Source of the DNA: Malus domestica
Taxonomy: Eukaryota > Streptophyta > Magnoliopsida > Rosales > Rosaceae
Direction: 5' to 3'
Assembly (NCBI RefSeq): GCF_042453785.1
Contig: NC_091677.1
Coordinates: 24,305,501 to 24,369,500, forward strand
Length of the DNA: 64,000 nucleotides
Each line of letters opens with the position of its first letter. Position 1 is the stretch's first letter. Below are positions 1-11,280 of the stretch, piece by piece. The position numbers and the translations under genes were made by a program. The notes beneath the pieces are model-generated. The model was not told where the DNA came from. It did no database searches and saw only the letters and a program-made list of their open reading frames with translations.

Positions 1-3000
1 TACCATTTTGAAGCAAATGCAGTTGTCAATCTTGTTCTCTACAAAACCAAAGTTTGTCACAACTTGATCAAAAATTTTATACCATTGTCTAGATGCCTGT
101 TTGAGTCTATATATTGATTTGTTAATTTTACAAACCATGTGTTCCTTATCATTTTCAATGAATCCAGTCGGTTGTTTCATATATATCTCTTCATCAAGAC
201 CACCATTCAAGAAGGTTGTCTTAACATCCATCTGGTGTAGTTCAAGGTCAAAGTGAGCAGTGAGTGCCATGATACTCGAAATGAATCTTTGGTTGAAACT
301 GGATAGAATGTTTCATTATAATCCAGGCCCTCATTCTGTGTACCAACCTTGCTTTATATCTCTTAATCCTTCCTTGTGAGTCTCTTTTAGTTTTATGCAC
401 CCATTTACATCCAATAGGTATCACAGTTGTTGCAGGTATAACCAATGTCCAAACACTATTCTTTTGCATTGAATCTAATTCATCCTCTATGGCAGCTTTC
501 CACTGTGAGGATTTGAAGCTCTCCATTGCTGCTTGGTATGTGGTGGGATCATCATGATCACCAATGTTAAATTCAACTTCTTGCAGGTAGCACAAATAAT
601 CACTTGGAATGGTAGATTTCTTAGGCCTACTAGACTTTCTTGTTTGAATGGGTAAGGCTTCGAGAACATGTGATGAAGTTGATGCAGGTGCAGCTATTTG
701 TTGTAGTGTATTATAATGGAAATCATTCTGCAATGGATCTGTAATAACATCTTGTACTGAATTACTTGGTGAAGAAGACATATGTGCAACATTCCATGTT
801 TGTGAACTCTCTATTGGTACATGTATCAAAACACTCACAATGGCATTTGTAGTACACTCACTCTCAGTGATCTAAGGTTCTTCACATTTCTCTTCAAACA
901 CATATGAAGTTTTGGAATATAAGTGTATATCACTACATCTTCAATGAATTTGGCATTGTTACTCTCCACTATCCTAGTTAATGCATTACTACAGTAAAAC
1001 CTATAGCCTTTGGACCTTTATGCATAAACCATAAAATAACAACTAGTGGTTCTCATGTCCAATTTTCGTTCATTTGGATTATAAAACCTAGCTTCATTTG
1101 TACATCCTTAAGTGTGAAAATGAACTAGACTAGGCTTCCTACCTATCCACATTTCGAATGGTGTTAATGCCACTTTTTTGGTTGGAACCCGATTCAAGAT
1201 ATAATTGGCTGTTTTCACTGCTTCTTGCCAAAGAAATTCTGGCAGTTAACAATGAGAAAGCATGCTTCTTACCATTTTCTTTATCTATTCCTTCTTTTAG
1301 CAACACCATTTTGTGTTGGTGTCCTAAGAGTTGTATACTGTGTTGCAATTCCTTCTTGTTCCAGAAATATGGCAAATGGACCTTTTTGTTGTCCTTTCTC
1401 TGTGTACCTTCCATAATATTCACCTCCACGGTCAGACCTCACAATCTTAATTGATTTTTCCAATTGTTTTTCAACTTCTAACTTGCCATTCTTAAAACAA
1501 GTTAAAACTTAAGACTATTCAGAAATCAAATATATGACAGTGTATCTTGAAAAGTCATCAATGAAGAGAACAAAGTATGAATTTTCAAAAATAATTCTCG
1601 TTGGAAATGGTCCACATACATCTGTATGTATGATCCCTAAAAGATCATTGCTTCTTGTTGCTGCACACTTGTTTGTTGAGGTGTTAGTTTTGCATTTAAA
1701 ACAGTTAATACATTCCAGTCTCATTAACATCTTTGGCAATATTCCATTCTTAATTAATCTCATCATCCTTTCTCTTGAAATATATCCAAGTCTTTGATGC
1801 CAAAGCGTGTAAAACTTGTCATTTAGGGACATGCGTTTTGAAGCAGCATGCTCAACATTGAGACATTCCTAGTGATAAGAACATTCAACTTGCCAAAGAT
1901 CACCATTTGGAAATGCATAACCAAGTAGATTGTCAAACTGATTTTGAAAATAAAACTTAATTTGATTAGAATCCCCTACAAATGAAAAACCATCTTTTAC
2001 AAACTGCATGATAGAAAACAAGTTAAAACATAGCCAGTTGATAATCTCAGTTTGACAGAACCAACAAATTCAACTGCAACTTTATTCCCATTTCCAACAT
2101 AAACATTGTAGATTTCCTTACTTGTTCTCTTATGGTTTTGAAATCCCTGCAAAGAGTTTGTTATATGTATAGAACAACATGTGTAACCACTAGGAATTTT
2201 GAGGAATAAAAATCATATTTGACTCTACTGTTACAAAAACATTGATTGTTGCTTTACCTTTCTTGATCAACCAAGCTTTAAAGCCAAGACAATCCTTCCT
2301 CAAGTGGTCATCAGAAGGTCAGAAATCACATTTTCTTTTTTTACACTATTGTGATTGTGCTTAGGTCCAGAAGCAATGGAGAGTGCATTTGTCTTCATAG
2401 GTAACACAGTGGACTTGCAATGCTTCTTGGAACCAGAAGTTGTTCCAGCAGTTGATATGGACTTCTTGAATGAAAATGGCTTATTTCCCTTATAATTCTC
2501 ATTTCTATTAACACCAGTGACTTTCCCTTTGCCTTTTCCTGTATGCACAAAGTTAGCAATCTCATGCTTCTGCATATGGCTCATTAATGCTCCAATTCTC
2601 CTTCCAAGTGTTGTAGCTCACTTTAAGTTGTTCATAATCACTGGACAATGAGTAAAGAGCCATGTGAAAAAGGAATTGATCAGTGATACCAATGTCTAAG
2701 GCATTTAATTTGTTGGCAATGTTAACCAATTTCAGCAAGTGTTCACGAACACTCCCTGATCCATCATGTTTGGTGTTTATCAGTGCTGACAGATAAACAC
2801 TAGTTTCAGCCTTGTCTGATCTTTTGAACTTTTCCTCTATTCTGTCCAAATAATTCTTAGCCAAGTCACAACTAGGAATCCCTCCCCTCACATGCTCTTC
2901 CATTGCATTATGCATTATAAGCAAAGAAACTTGGTTTGTCCTTTCCCATTTTGCAAAATGTTACCTTTCTTATGTTGTACTTGCATTTGTCAAGGCTGCA

Positions 3001-3116
3001 GGTTGAGGAACTTTAAATGCAATACTAAACTCCAACATGCGAAGATTCATTTCAAGTTGCTGCTTCCATGTTTTGAAATTGTTGCCATTCAATTTCTCCT
3101 TATTTACTAGGCTCAT
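1..3116 (-). pseudogene. copia-1 gag-pol, broken by stops and frameshifts
   Basis: This is a degenerate polyprotein read in several frames. From right to left: gag of the UBN2 type (about 3110-2562, with phrases such as HVRGGIPSCDLAKNY and ITDQFLFHMALYSLSSDY); a basic nucleocapsid region (2584-2300); the GAG-pre-integrase motif (1832-1750, WHQRLGYISRERM) and integrase start (HTDVCGPFPTR, about 1620); the integrase core with SDRGGEYY (about 1430) and TPTQNGVAKRRNR, where the catalytic E of the usual ERRNR has become K; then the spacer and the reverse transcriptase start (838-248, KAAIEDELDSMQKNSVW and GCKWVHKTKRDSQG), continuing to base 1 with DVKTTFLNG-like sequence. Frames change at least five times. 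It cannot encode a full polyprotein. Confidence 0.85.
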
Positions 3117-3176
3117 CATGTTGAAACGTGCTTTAAACCAAAAGGAATTTGGAAAAACAAAAAAAAAACCTCATAA

Positions 3177-4200
3177 GAGCAACTCCACCGTGGGAGCCCT
3201 CCCCTCAAGCAATACACTATGCTATCCACCCAATGAACAGTAACTGCCCTAAGTGAACAGTAACTGCATTTTGCATCTCCACCGTTGCACTTCAATAGCC
3301 TTGGCAATAGGCAATAAAATATTAGTATTATTTTTATTTATAAAATAATACAAAATAATTTTATTTGTAATCTCGGATAAGATTTTTAATCGTTCTCGAT
3401 GCACCATGTGTCATTATCCGAAAAGTTATAAAATAATACAAAATAATTTTATTTGTAATTTTGGATAATAGTTGAGAAAGATAGGAATGTGATTGAAAGT
3501 AGTTGAGAAAATATGAAATTGTGGTGTAAGGTAGATGATAATGAGAAGGTATTTATAGAAAAGTAAAAACAAATTTTTAAAAAATTTTTAATTTTTTTTC
3601 TTCGGATTTTTTACAATTTTTTATTCAACTAAGCAATCTCTGCCGTTGGATTTAAAAAAAAATTGAATTCCAACACTTCAGATTGTGCCACGTGTCACAA
3701 CGGCAACATTTATGATTTTTAAAACTGTTTTTTCTTTTATTTATTTATAAAGGTTAATAATATCAACTGTTGATCTTAAATCCAACGGTTGATATTAAAT
3801 AAGGTTTTTTTTATTATTTTATTACCATTGCAAATCGAACGGTCCAAAATTTTTTACCGTTGAGATCGAACGGACCATGGGAAGCCACTTGGCTTCCCAA
3901 CGGTAACAATTTTCAGTGGGTCACAGGCCTCAATTCCTGAAATCCTGTTAGCCCACGCGCCCATACGCGCGCTTGAGGGGTTCGCGCCTGACAGAAAAAA
4001 TAAAAAAAGTGGCTGACGTCTAGGTGACGTCAGCCATGTGTCATAAAGCCCTCAGGCTCTCGGGCTGGCAACTCCTACCAGGCCCCTCCCTCGGGCCGGG
4101 CCTATCCCTCGTGCTGCCACACGGTGGACTCTCTCACTCGGGCTCTATGGCCCTGTTCACCAGCCTTTCCCCCGAGCACCAGCCAACGTTGGAACTGCTA
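3177..4200. mobile_element. MITE-like nonautonomous DNA transposon, possibly PIF/Harbinger
   Basis: A roughly 1-kb block interrupts the copia-1 leader. Its left end GAGCAACTCCACCGTGG resembles the reverse complement of its right end (TAGCAGTTCCAACGTTGG), and TAA stands on both sides (3174-3176 and 4201-4203). There is no coding potential. The interior has two self-complementary parts: GGAAGCCACTTGGCTTCC near 3881, and GGCTGACGTC/GACGTCAGCC at about 4011-4035. The TIR match is imperfect and the superfamily rests only on the short TAA duplication, so the assignment is tentative. The interruption of the leader is clearer than the family. Confidence 0.5.
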
Positions 4201-4887
4201 TAAACGTATATGACTAAGAATGAATTCTTAACTTCTTGTCACACTTCAATTATGGTTTCAGCTACACCTTTGGGCAAGAAACTGACCATACATAACTATG
4301 AGTTCCAAATTTACTGCATAACCAAATCATGAAATTTTCCAATACTAGATGTAAATTTCACCTTTGGGTGTATTTGAGTACACAAATAGCATGTTTTTCA
4401 TGATTTCCTATACACTGATTATGCAAACGAACCCAGCAAACTTACTTCTTTGGAAGTGTTTAACCTGTTAATGTTTGCATATCACCATGATCCATGCTAC
4501 TACATTATTCTGAGATGATAATTTAGTCCTACACTTTGGTGTTATACTGAATTAGTCTTATAATTCATTGGTCTGATATGTTTGCAGATGCCTATTGCAT
4601 GGAATTTATCATTATCATAATCGTACTCAATTGCAAACCAAACACATCACAGATAAGTTAAATGAATATTGTTTTTGAACAACGACATTTCAAACACATC
4701 ATGTAAACGTAAGCAAAGAAAACAGATCCAAATTTACACAAAATTAAGAAATACACGCATGCAAGGTTCATGCAGCAGTTATCTGACCTGTCAATGTGTT
4801 TAACTTAATCAAGTTAGCATGCACATCGAAATACTTGAAACACCTATGGGTTAGATAGGGTTTAAATTGTGTGGCTCTAGTACCACA

Positions 4888-5391
4888 TGTTAGAAATATA
4901 TGTATAAGGATCGTTAACAATCAAACCTTAACCCTAGTTCAGAAATGTAGCATGGAATGATAACTGCTGCAATTATTACGTTGTGATGCATGCAGCGATT
5001 ATAACAAGTAGTAAGGGTTTACTTACTTGTGGAGGAAGACATTGACAACAAATTAATCACTTGTCTTCTCTTCTCTTGGTTACGAAATTGATCCGAGAAC
5101 ACTCAAAGGGATAATTTCTTCAAGAAGGATCACACACACTTGAGAAGAGAGACCAAAATGATATATATACGTGCTGCAACTCATCCTCCCATCAAGGATG
5201 CAGTTACAAGCAGATTCTCCAATTAACTGCTACCTAATTCAAATAATTATAACTTGAAGTTTCCCTCCTTTGTAGCTCTAATCTTGTACGAGTCACACAT
5301 ATAAGTCCTAAATGAAATACAACCATTTTGTTCTATACAATTGCACTAAACATGAACTAATGAAGCTCACTACATTTTAGGGTTTCTTACA
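4888..5391 (-). repeat. 5' LTR of copia-1 (504 bp)
   Basis: On the minus strand it starts TGTAAGAAACCC and ends CATATATTTCTAACA, a TG...CA pair, and is followed by the primer-binding site. A TATA box (TATATATA near 5160-5168) is followed on the minus strand by a CT-rich leader (GGTCTCTCTTCTC), which supports minus orientation. The copia-A 3' LTR (from 24680) has a similar GGTCTCTTTTCTC stretch in plus orientation. Just outside the LTR, at 5392, lies a second primer-binding-like string (GTAGCAGAGCC) that belongs to copia-A. Confidence 0.75.
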
Positions 5392-5883
5392 GTAGCAGAG
5401 CCGATCAACTTAAATCCTAAACTCATGATTGAAGCCTATTAAAAGTTTAAAAATTCTTTCGCTACTGTTTTTCTGATTATGGTATATATTTATAGTCTGC
5501 ATATATGTGTGATAGTATGTAGAGCAGTACATGTTAATTTTAACATATGAATTGTTTGTTTTTAATCCAATATCATTGCCTATTAGTGTTCACGGTAGTT
5601 CAAGGGTTAATTGTAATACATCAGGAGCCAATTTTTTTCACGAATTGTCTTGGTTGGCTTGATGGACTGATGAACTGATTGTGTGTAACATACACACACA
5701 TACAAATTCGTACCTAGTGCAGAACTATAAGACTAATTCATTCTCTACACCAAAGTGTTAGTTATGATTTAATGCTCTTAAAGTTTCACATTGTGCATTA
5801 AGAAAGCAATTTATAAAATTAACAAGTGAATAAATTTCCAAAGAGATTGATTCACGAGTATTATTTATAAACTGATGTATAGT

Positions 5884-6060
5884 TGTTGACTTGTATTAGG
5901 TTACCTATAATTATGGGATTCCTACCATATTTGGTGTCCTAGTTTAGGATGTAATTATTCTTTCCTTTATTCTGATAGGATTGTATGTGGTTGTATAGGG
6001 TTGTATATATACCTTGTTTTGAGATGAAATAGAATATCATTGAAAAACACTCTTTCTTCT
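5884..6060 (+). repeat. 5' LTR of copia-2 (177 bp)
   Basis: It begins TGTTGACTTG and ends TCTTTCTTCT, without the usual CA end, but the boundary is fixed by the flanking ATAGT and by an identical length in the other LTR. A TATATATA motif lies at about 6004-6011. It differs from the 3' LTR at three sites. 177 bp is short for a plant copia LTR. Confidence 0.93.
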
Positions 6061-6346
6061 TAGCACCAGAGCCGGGTTAGAAAATGAAAACACTGAACCC
6101 TAACTGTTTTTTTTTTCTTGCCTTGTCCCTGATCAATTGCAGCGAGCAACTTAGAGGAGTTGTTGCTGCCCGTGTTCCTGATCGATTGCAGCGAACAACT
6201 GTGAAGTTGTTGCTGCCCTCTGTTTTGTCCGAAGGGTCCCATCAACGCTGCTGCCCCTGTTTCTGCCCAGTTTTGTTAGTCAATTCCCAAGTTCCAAAAT
6301 CCCATCAACTCTGCAGGTTTTAGGCTATACCGACACAACAAGAGAG

Positions 6347-7245
6347 ATGGCTGAAGAAAAGGGGACCGGTTCTAAGATTGTTCCAGTGGCTGCTCCAATT
6401 ATGGTGCAGTCAGAGAATTCTAGTTTTAATATTGGCATGGTTTTGGATGAAAAGAACCATGATTTATGGGCTCCTCTCATTCAAATCCATATTGCTGGAA
6501 GGAAGAAGATGGGATATCTTTGTGGGTTTATCAAGGCACCTAACGAAGACGATCCTAAATATGATGATTGGTTCTCTGAAGATCAAAAAATTAAGAGTTG
6601 GCTTTTGTCTTCCATGAAGCCTGGGATTATGAAACGGTACATTCGGTTGTCTACATCAAAGGAAATTTGGGACTCCCTTAAGGCTGCATACTTTGATGAG
6701 AATGACGAGGCTAGAATTTATTCGTTGAATCAGAAGGCATCATGTCTTCGTCAGAATGGCTGACCTTTTGCTACCTAACTGAGATTTTCCAAGAATTGGA
6801 TCACTTTAATAAAGTATCCATGGAGTGTGAAAACGACATCAAAGTGTTCCAGAAATCCACTGAGAGACAACGAGTCTATGTGTTTCTTGGTGGTCTCGAT
6901 GATGGGTTTGATCAAGTGCGTGGAGAAGTGCTACGGAAGGATCCCCCACTTGGCCTTCAAGCTTCTTATGCATATGTTCGTCAAGAAGGCGATTGAAAGT
7001 AAGCAATGAAGACGGAGGTTGACAAGAGTGAACCCGCTGCCCTGGCAACAAAGGCCCGTGGGTCATCTTTTGGGTCTAACTGCGAAGGGTCATAAAGTCG
7101 GCCTGGACAAACTCGACCTAGTCAGACAAGCCGAGATCGTCTCCAAGGTAAGTGCCCACACTGTGGCATGACAGGACACTCTAAGAGTCGCTGTTTTGAG
7201 CTGATTGGATATCCTGAGAATTGGGATAAGACCTGTGATCCTTGA
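6347..7245 (+). pseudogene. copia-2 gag (UBN2 domain and zinc knuckle), frameshifted
   Basis: The ATG at 6347 (MAEEKGTGSK) opens a 138-residue frame holding the start of the gag domain (LDEKNHDLWAPLIQIHIAGR, then WLLSSMKPGI). The frame stops at 6763 and the sequence resumes in another frame (6772-6996: TEIFQELDHFNKVSMECEND, YVFLGGLDDGFDQVRGEVL), with a further shift after 6996. At about 7147-7215 a CCHC zinc knuckle is readable (CPHCGMTGHSKSRC). This is the capsid/nucleocapsid precursor that packages element RNA. In this copy it is not translatable as one protein. Confidence 0.85.
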
Positions 7246-7845
7246 TGGAACAAATCTCAAGCCTCTGTTGCAGAAACCAAGAACGACTTAGACCAGATAG
7301 AGGACAAAACATATGCCATGATTGCTGTGGCAGGTAGTGATGGTAAGGCACTCAATACTTCTACTTCTGTTATGAATAATACATGGATAATTGATTCTGG
7401 AGCTACTGAACATATGACTTGTGATTCTAGACAGCTTCCATCACTAAAAACATCCACCCAAACCGAGGTTAATGTTGTTAATGGTAATGACGTTCCTGTT
7501 ATTGGGGAAGGCACTGTTTCCCTTTCTGATACCATAAAACTTGACACTGTTCTTGTGGTTCCCTCTCTAAATTATAATTTGTTGTCCGTTGCTCAAATAA
7601 CCCTTGCCTTACATTGTTTGGTTATTTTTTGTCCTCATTTTTGTGTTTTTAAGGACATCCGGACGCGGAAGACGATTGGTTATGGTATTAGAAGAGGAAA
7701 ACTTTACTTGGAGTTGACCACTAGTAGTTCTAGCTTGCTGACTCAAGCTCTCTCAGTTGATGATTCTCAAGGGGATATTAATAAAGTATCGGACATCTGG
7801 ATGTGGCACAGGCGCCTTGGGCATGCTTCCTTTAGTTATCTGTAA
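7246..7845 (+). pseudogene. copia-2 aspartic protease and GAG-pre-integrase region
   Basis: An open stretch of 175 codons from 7318 has the retroviral-type aspartic protease motif DSGATEHMT (WIIDSGATEHM at about 7383-7415; catalytic Asp in DSGA) and continues to the GAG-pre-integrase motif WMWHRRLGHASF at about 7798-7833. It stops at 7843-7845, where the polyprotein should continue. In the family this protease cleaves the gag-pol precursor. The frame is broken upstream near 7245 by a TGA (CDP followed by stop). Confidence 0.85.
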
Positions 7846-10828
7846 AAAGTTATTTCCTAGTTTGTTTGTCAAGACTGATGTTTCTCAGTTTAAGTGTGAT
7901 GTTTGTGAAATGGCTAAGAGTCATCGAACTTCTTTCCTCCCAGTTTCAATAAAAGTACCGTTCCTTTTATGATTGTGCATTCTGATGTTTGGGGACCGTA
8001 AAAAATAGCTACTCTTGGCAGTGATCATTGGTTTGTTACTTTTATTGACGATTGTACCAGAATGACTTGGGTTATTTTGTTAAAGTCGAAAAGCGAAGTT
8101 AGTTCGGCCTTTTAACGGTTCCATAAAATGGTTACAGTGCAATACAACAGGAATATCCAGGTTTTTCGAAGTGATAATGGTGGTAAATATGTTAATATGG
8201 AACTTCGTTTCTTCCTGGAACTGCATGGTATTGTTCATCAGACCACGTGCCAGTATACTCCTCAACAGAATGGGGTTGTCGAACGTAAAAATAGACACCT
8301 GTTAGAAATGGTCCGTGCTTCACTCATTGCTGCACATCTGCCTTTACATTATTGGGGAAAGGCACTTACGTCCGCCGCCTATCTTATTAATCATTTTCCT
8401 TCTCGTACTCTCACCTTCCATACACCATTTCAGGTTCTCACATCTCAGACTAGCAGTCCACCGACTCCCAATCTTTCCCCACGGGTCTTGGGGTGTGTTG
8501 CTTTTGTTCACCTCCATCCTTCTCAACGGCATAATAAACTTGGCCTCGAGCCGTTTGTTGTGTTTTTTTTGGGTTATGCTACTACCCAGAAAGGATATCG
8601 TTGTTATCATCCTTCAAGTAAAAAAATGTTTATTACTCAGGATGTGAGTTTTCCTGAGAATGAAATGTTTTTTGGATCCCCCGCGTCCTCACTTCAGGGG
8701 GAGTACCGAAATAGTGAAGTTCTGACTCGAGATAATAGTAAATTTTTGAGCTGTGATGAGCTGCATGAAGAGCAACCATACACAGCACTTGGAGAAGGGC
8801 AGCATCCCATGGCATTTGAAGACGGGCAGCAACCCTGCTTTGGTCATCAGCCCACTGAGCAGCTTACTGACGAAGAGCAGCAAACGTTGCAGGTGGATGA
8901 TCAATCCACGGGTCCTATGGGGTTTGGGCTTGATGCTGAACATCAGCCCACTAGTTGGAATGGAACTAAGCAGCAATTGCCGCAAGTGTCACATGATTTT
9001 CCTCCTGGTGTTATATCAAGTTCAAGTTGGAAATCGCCTTCTGATAATTCTCATAACCAATCGTCTCCTACACCGGATGCACCTCCACTTCGTCACCTTC
9101 CAGAGTGTATTAATCGAGGTATTCCTAAACCCACTTATAAGGCAGATCCTAAGTGTAAACACAAGTATTCCGTGAGTGAGCCAAATTCTGATTCAAGAGT
9201 GAAATACCCATTAAACAATTATGTGTCTACCAGTCACTTGTCAGAATCAAATAAGTCATTTGTATATCAATTATCTACTGTATCTATTCCTAACAGTGTG
9301 CAGGAGGCCTTAGTAGATTCCCGCTGGAAAGATGCAATGAACGAGGAATTGAGATCGTTGAAGAAGATTGCTACCTGGGAAATAACTGACTTGCCAGCCG
9401 GAAAGAAACTTGTGGGATGCAAATGGGTTTATACAGTGAAATACAAAGTGGATGGAACGGTAGATCGCTTTAAGGCAAGATTGGTGGCAAAGGGGTATAC
9501 ACAGAAATATGGCATCGACTACACTAATACATTCGCACCAGTGGCAAAGATCAATACAATTTGTGTTCTAATGTCATTAGTAGTGAATCTAGATTGTCCT
9601 TTGCAACAGTTCGATGTAAAAAATGCATTCCTCCATGGAGATCTAACTGAGGAGATTTACATGGACCTTCCACCAGGGTGGAATGATCTGGACATACGAA
9701 AACAAAAGGTATGTAGGCTCAAGAAGTCATTGTATGGGTTAAAGCAGTCTCCAAGAGCCTGGTTTGGTAGATTTACCAAGTCCATGAAAGCATTCGGGTA
9801 TAGGCAAAGTAATTGGGATCACACGTTATTCCTGAAACATCGGAATGGAAAGGTTACAGCTCTCATCATATATGTGGATGATATGGTGGCTACTGGTGAT
9901 GATCCGGTTGAGCAAACAGCCTTGAAAAATTATTTGTCCACAGAATTTGAGATGAAGGATCTTGGTTCTTTGAAATATTTCTTTGGGATTGAAGTATCGA
10001 GAGGAAAGTCCGAGATATTTCTATCACAAAGGAAGTATGTTCTTGACCTGTTGAAAGAAACCGGTATGATAGCATGCAAACCGGTGTCTACTCCGTTGGC
10101 CAAAGGAATGAAGTTGGGTATCGATCAGAACCAAGTACTGGTTGATAAAGGGAGGTATTAAAGGTTAGTGGGAAGATTGATGTACTTGGCTCACACTAGG
10201 CCGGATCTTGCTCATGCTTTAAGTGTAATTAGTCAATATATGCACAATCCAGGAGAACAACATATGAGTGCAGTTATGAGAATATTGAGTTACTTGAAAG
10301 GAAGCCCTGGTAAAGGAATTTTATTTCGAAAAAAATGGGCATTTCAGAATTGAGTACTATACGGATGTTGACTGGGCAGGATCAACGGATGATAGGTGCT
10401 CGACATCCGGGTACTTTACCTTTGTTGGGGAAAATCTAGTAACGTGGAGAAGCAAGAAGTAGAATGTTGTATCAAGATCAAGCGCAGAAGCCGAATTTAG
10501 AGGTATGGCACTCGGTATTTGTGAACTCTTATGGCTCAAGTTTCTGTTACAAGATGTTGGGGCCAAACATGGTCAGCCGATGAAGTTATTTTGTGACAAT
10601 AAAGCTGCTCGTGATATTGCTCATAATCCAGTGCAACATGATATGACCAAGCATGTAGAGGTTGACATGTTCTTTATTAAAGAAAAGCTAGATAGCAAAG
10701 TAATTGAGGTTCCTCCCATAGGAACGAACGACCAAGTAGCAGATATTCTCACTAAGGCAGTTTCTAGTGACAAGTTCTCCAAGTTTCTAGACAAGTTGGG
10801 CATGTGCAACATCTATGCATCAACTTGA
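7846..10828 (+). pseudogene. copia-2 integrase, reverse transcriptase and RNase H
   Basis: The integrase begins near 7970 (IVHSDVWGP) with in-frame stops at about 7999 and 8113. From 8128 a 677-codon open frame carries the integrase core (RSDNGGKY, then TPQQNGVVERKNRH, giving the D,D,E residues), a low-complexity linker, and RT ([26 protein letters not shown], active site YVDDMVATGDD at about 9869-9900). A TAA at 10159 breaks the conserved RRLVGRLMYL. A one-base shift in the A-run at about 10329-10336 and a TAG in SKKQNVVSRSSAEAE (about 10460) disable RNase H, whose end (DNKAARDIAHNPV, VADILTKAV) is at 10505-10828. The long ORF shows how recently it decayed. Confidence 0.92.
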
Positions 10829-10835
10829 GGGAGAG

Positions 10836-11012
10836 TGTTGACTTGTATTAGGTTACCTATAATTATGGGATTCCTACCATATTTGGTTTCCTAGTTTAGG
10901 ATGTAATTATTGTTTCCTTTATTCTGATAGGATTGTATGTGGTTGTATAGGGTTGTATATATACCTTGTTTTGAGATGAAATAGAATATCATTGAAAAGC
11001 ACTCTTTCTTCT
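10836..11012 (+). repeat. 3' LTR of copia-2 (177 bp)
   Basis: Same length as the 5' LTR and 174 of 177 positions match. It is preceded directly by GAGGGAGAG (polypurine tract) and followed by the duplicated target ATAGT. Confidence 0.95.
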
Positions 11013-11280
11013 ATAGTGAGTGATGAAAATCTTGTCGTTATGCAAATTTCTTGTCCAAAGGTGATGCTTTACATTTGATCATGTGCTTTATACTTGTCTA
11101 TGCAAGAAATTTGAAATTCATACACATGTATTGACAGTTCCCTACCAAAAGTGAATTCGGTTGGCTTAAATTCAAGTGTGACAAGGATATTTTGTTTAGT
11201 TCTTGATCACAAACTCATGAATCTCAAATTAAAATGACATTTTATGCAGAGTAACATGCTTAACCTTGTTAATATTTAGA

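Larger units (their letters stand above)
1..5391 (-). mobile_element. Ty1/copia retrotransposon relic (copia-1), 3' part off window
   Basis: This is a minus-strand copia element. Reading leftwards it has a 5' LTR (4888-5391), a primer-binding site (4871-4885, TGGTACTAGAGCC on the minus strand, like the initiator-Met site of plant copias), a leader of about 0.75 kb once the insertion at 3177-4200 is removed, gag from about 3110, then protease/integrase and the start of reverse transcriptase at the window edge. The 3' LTR is not in the window, so the target-site duplication cannot be checked. Its gag and pol closely resemble those of copia-A (11.28-23.4 kb, plus strand), so the two are members of one family in head-to-head orientation. 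Confidence 0.85.
5884..11012 (+). mobile_element. Complete-length Ty1/copia retrotransposon (copia-2), 5129 bp
   Basis: Two 177-bp LTRs (5884-6060, 10836-11012) flank the element, with a perfect 5-bp target-site duplication ATAGT at 5879-5883 and 11013-11017. The LTRs differ at 3 of 177 positions. A primer-binding-like CACCAGAGCC follows the 5' LTR and a polypurine tract (GAGGGAGAG, 10827-10835) precedes the 3' LTR. The order gag, protease, integrase, RT, RNase H is the copia order. It is inserted in the leader of copia-A. Despite the similar LTRs, gag and pol contain several stops and frameshifts. Confidence 0.95.

Noticed and set aside
8315..9175. Several 60-140 codon ORFs overlapping copia-2 pol
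   Set aside because: They are in other frames or antisense to the 677-codon integrase-RT frame.
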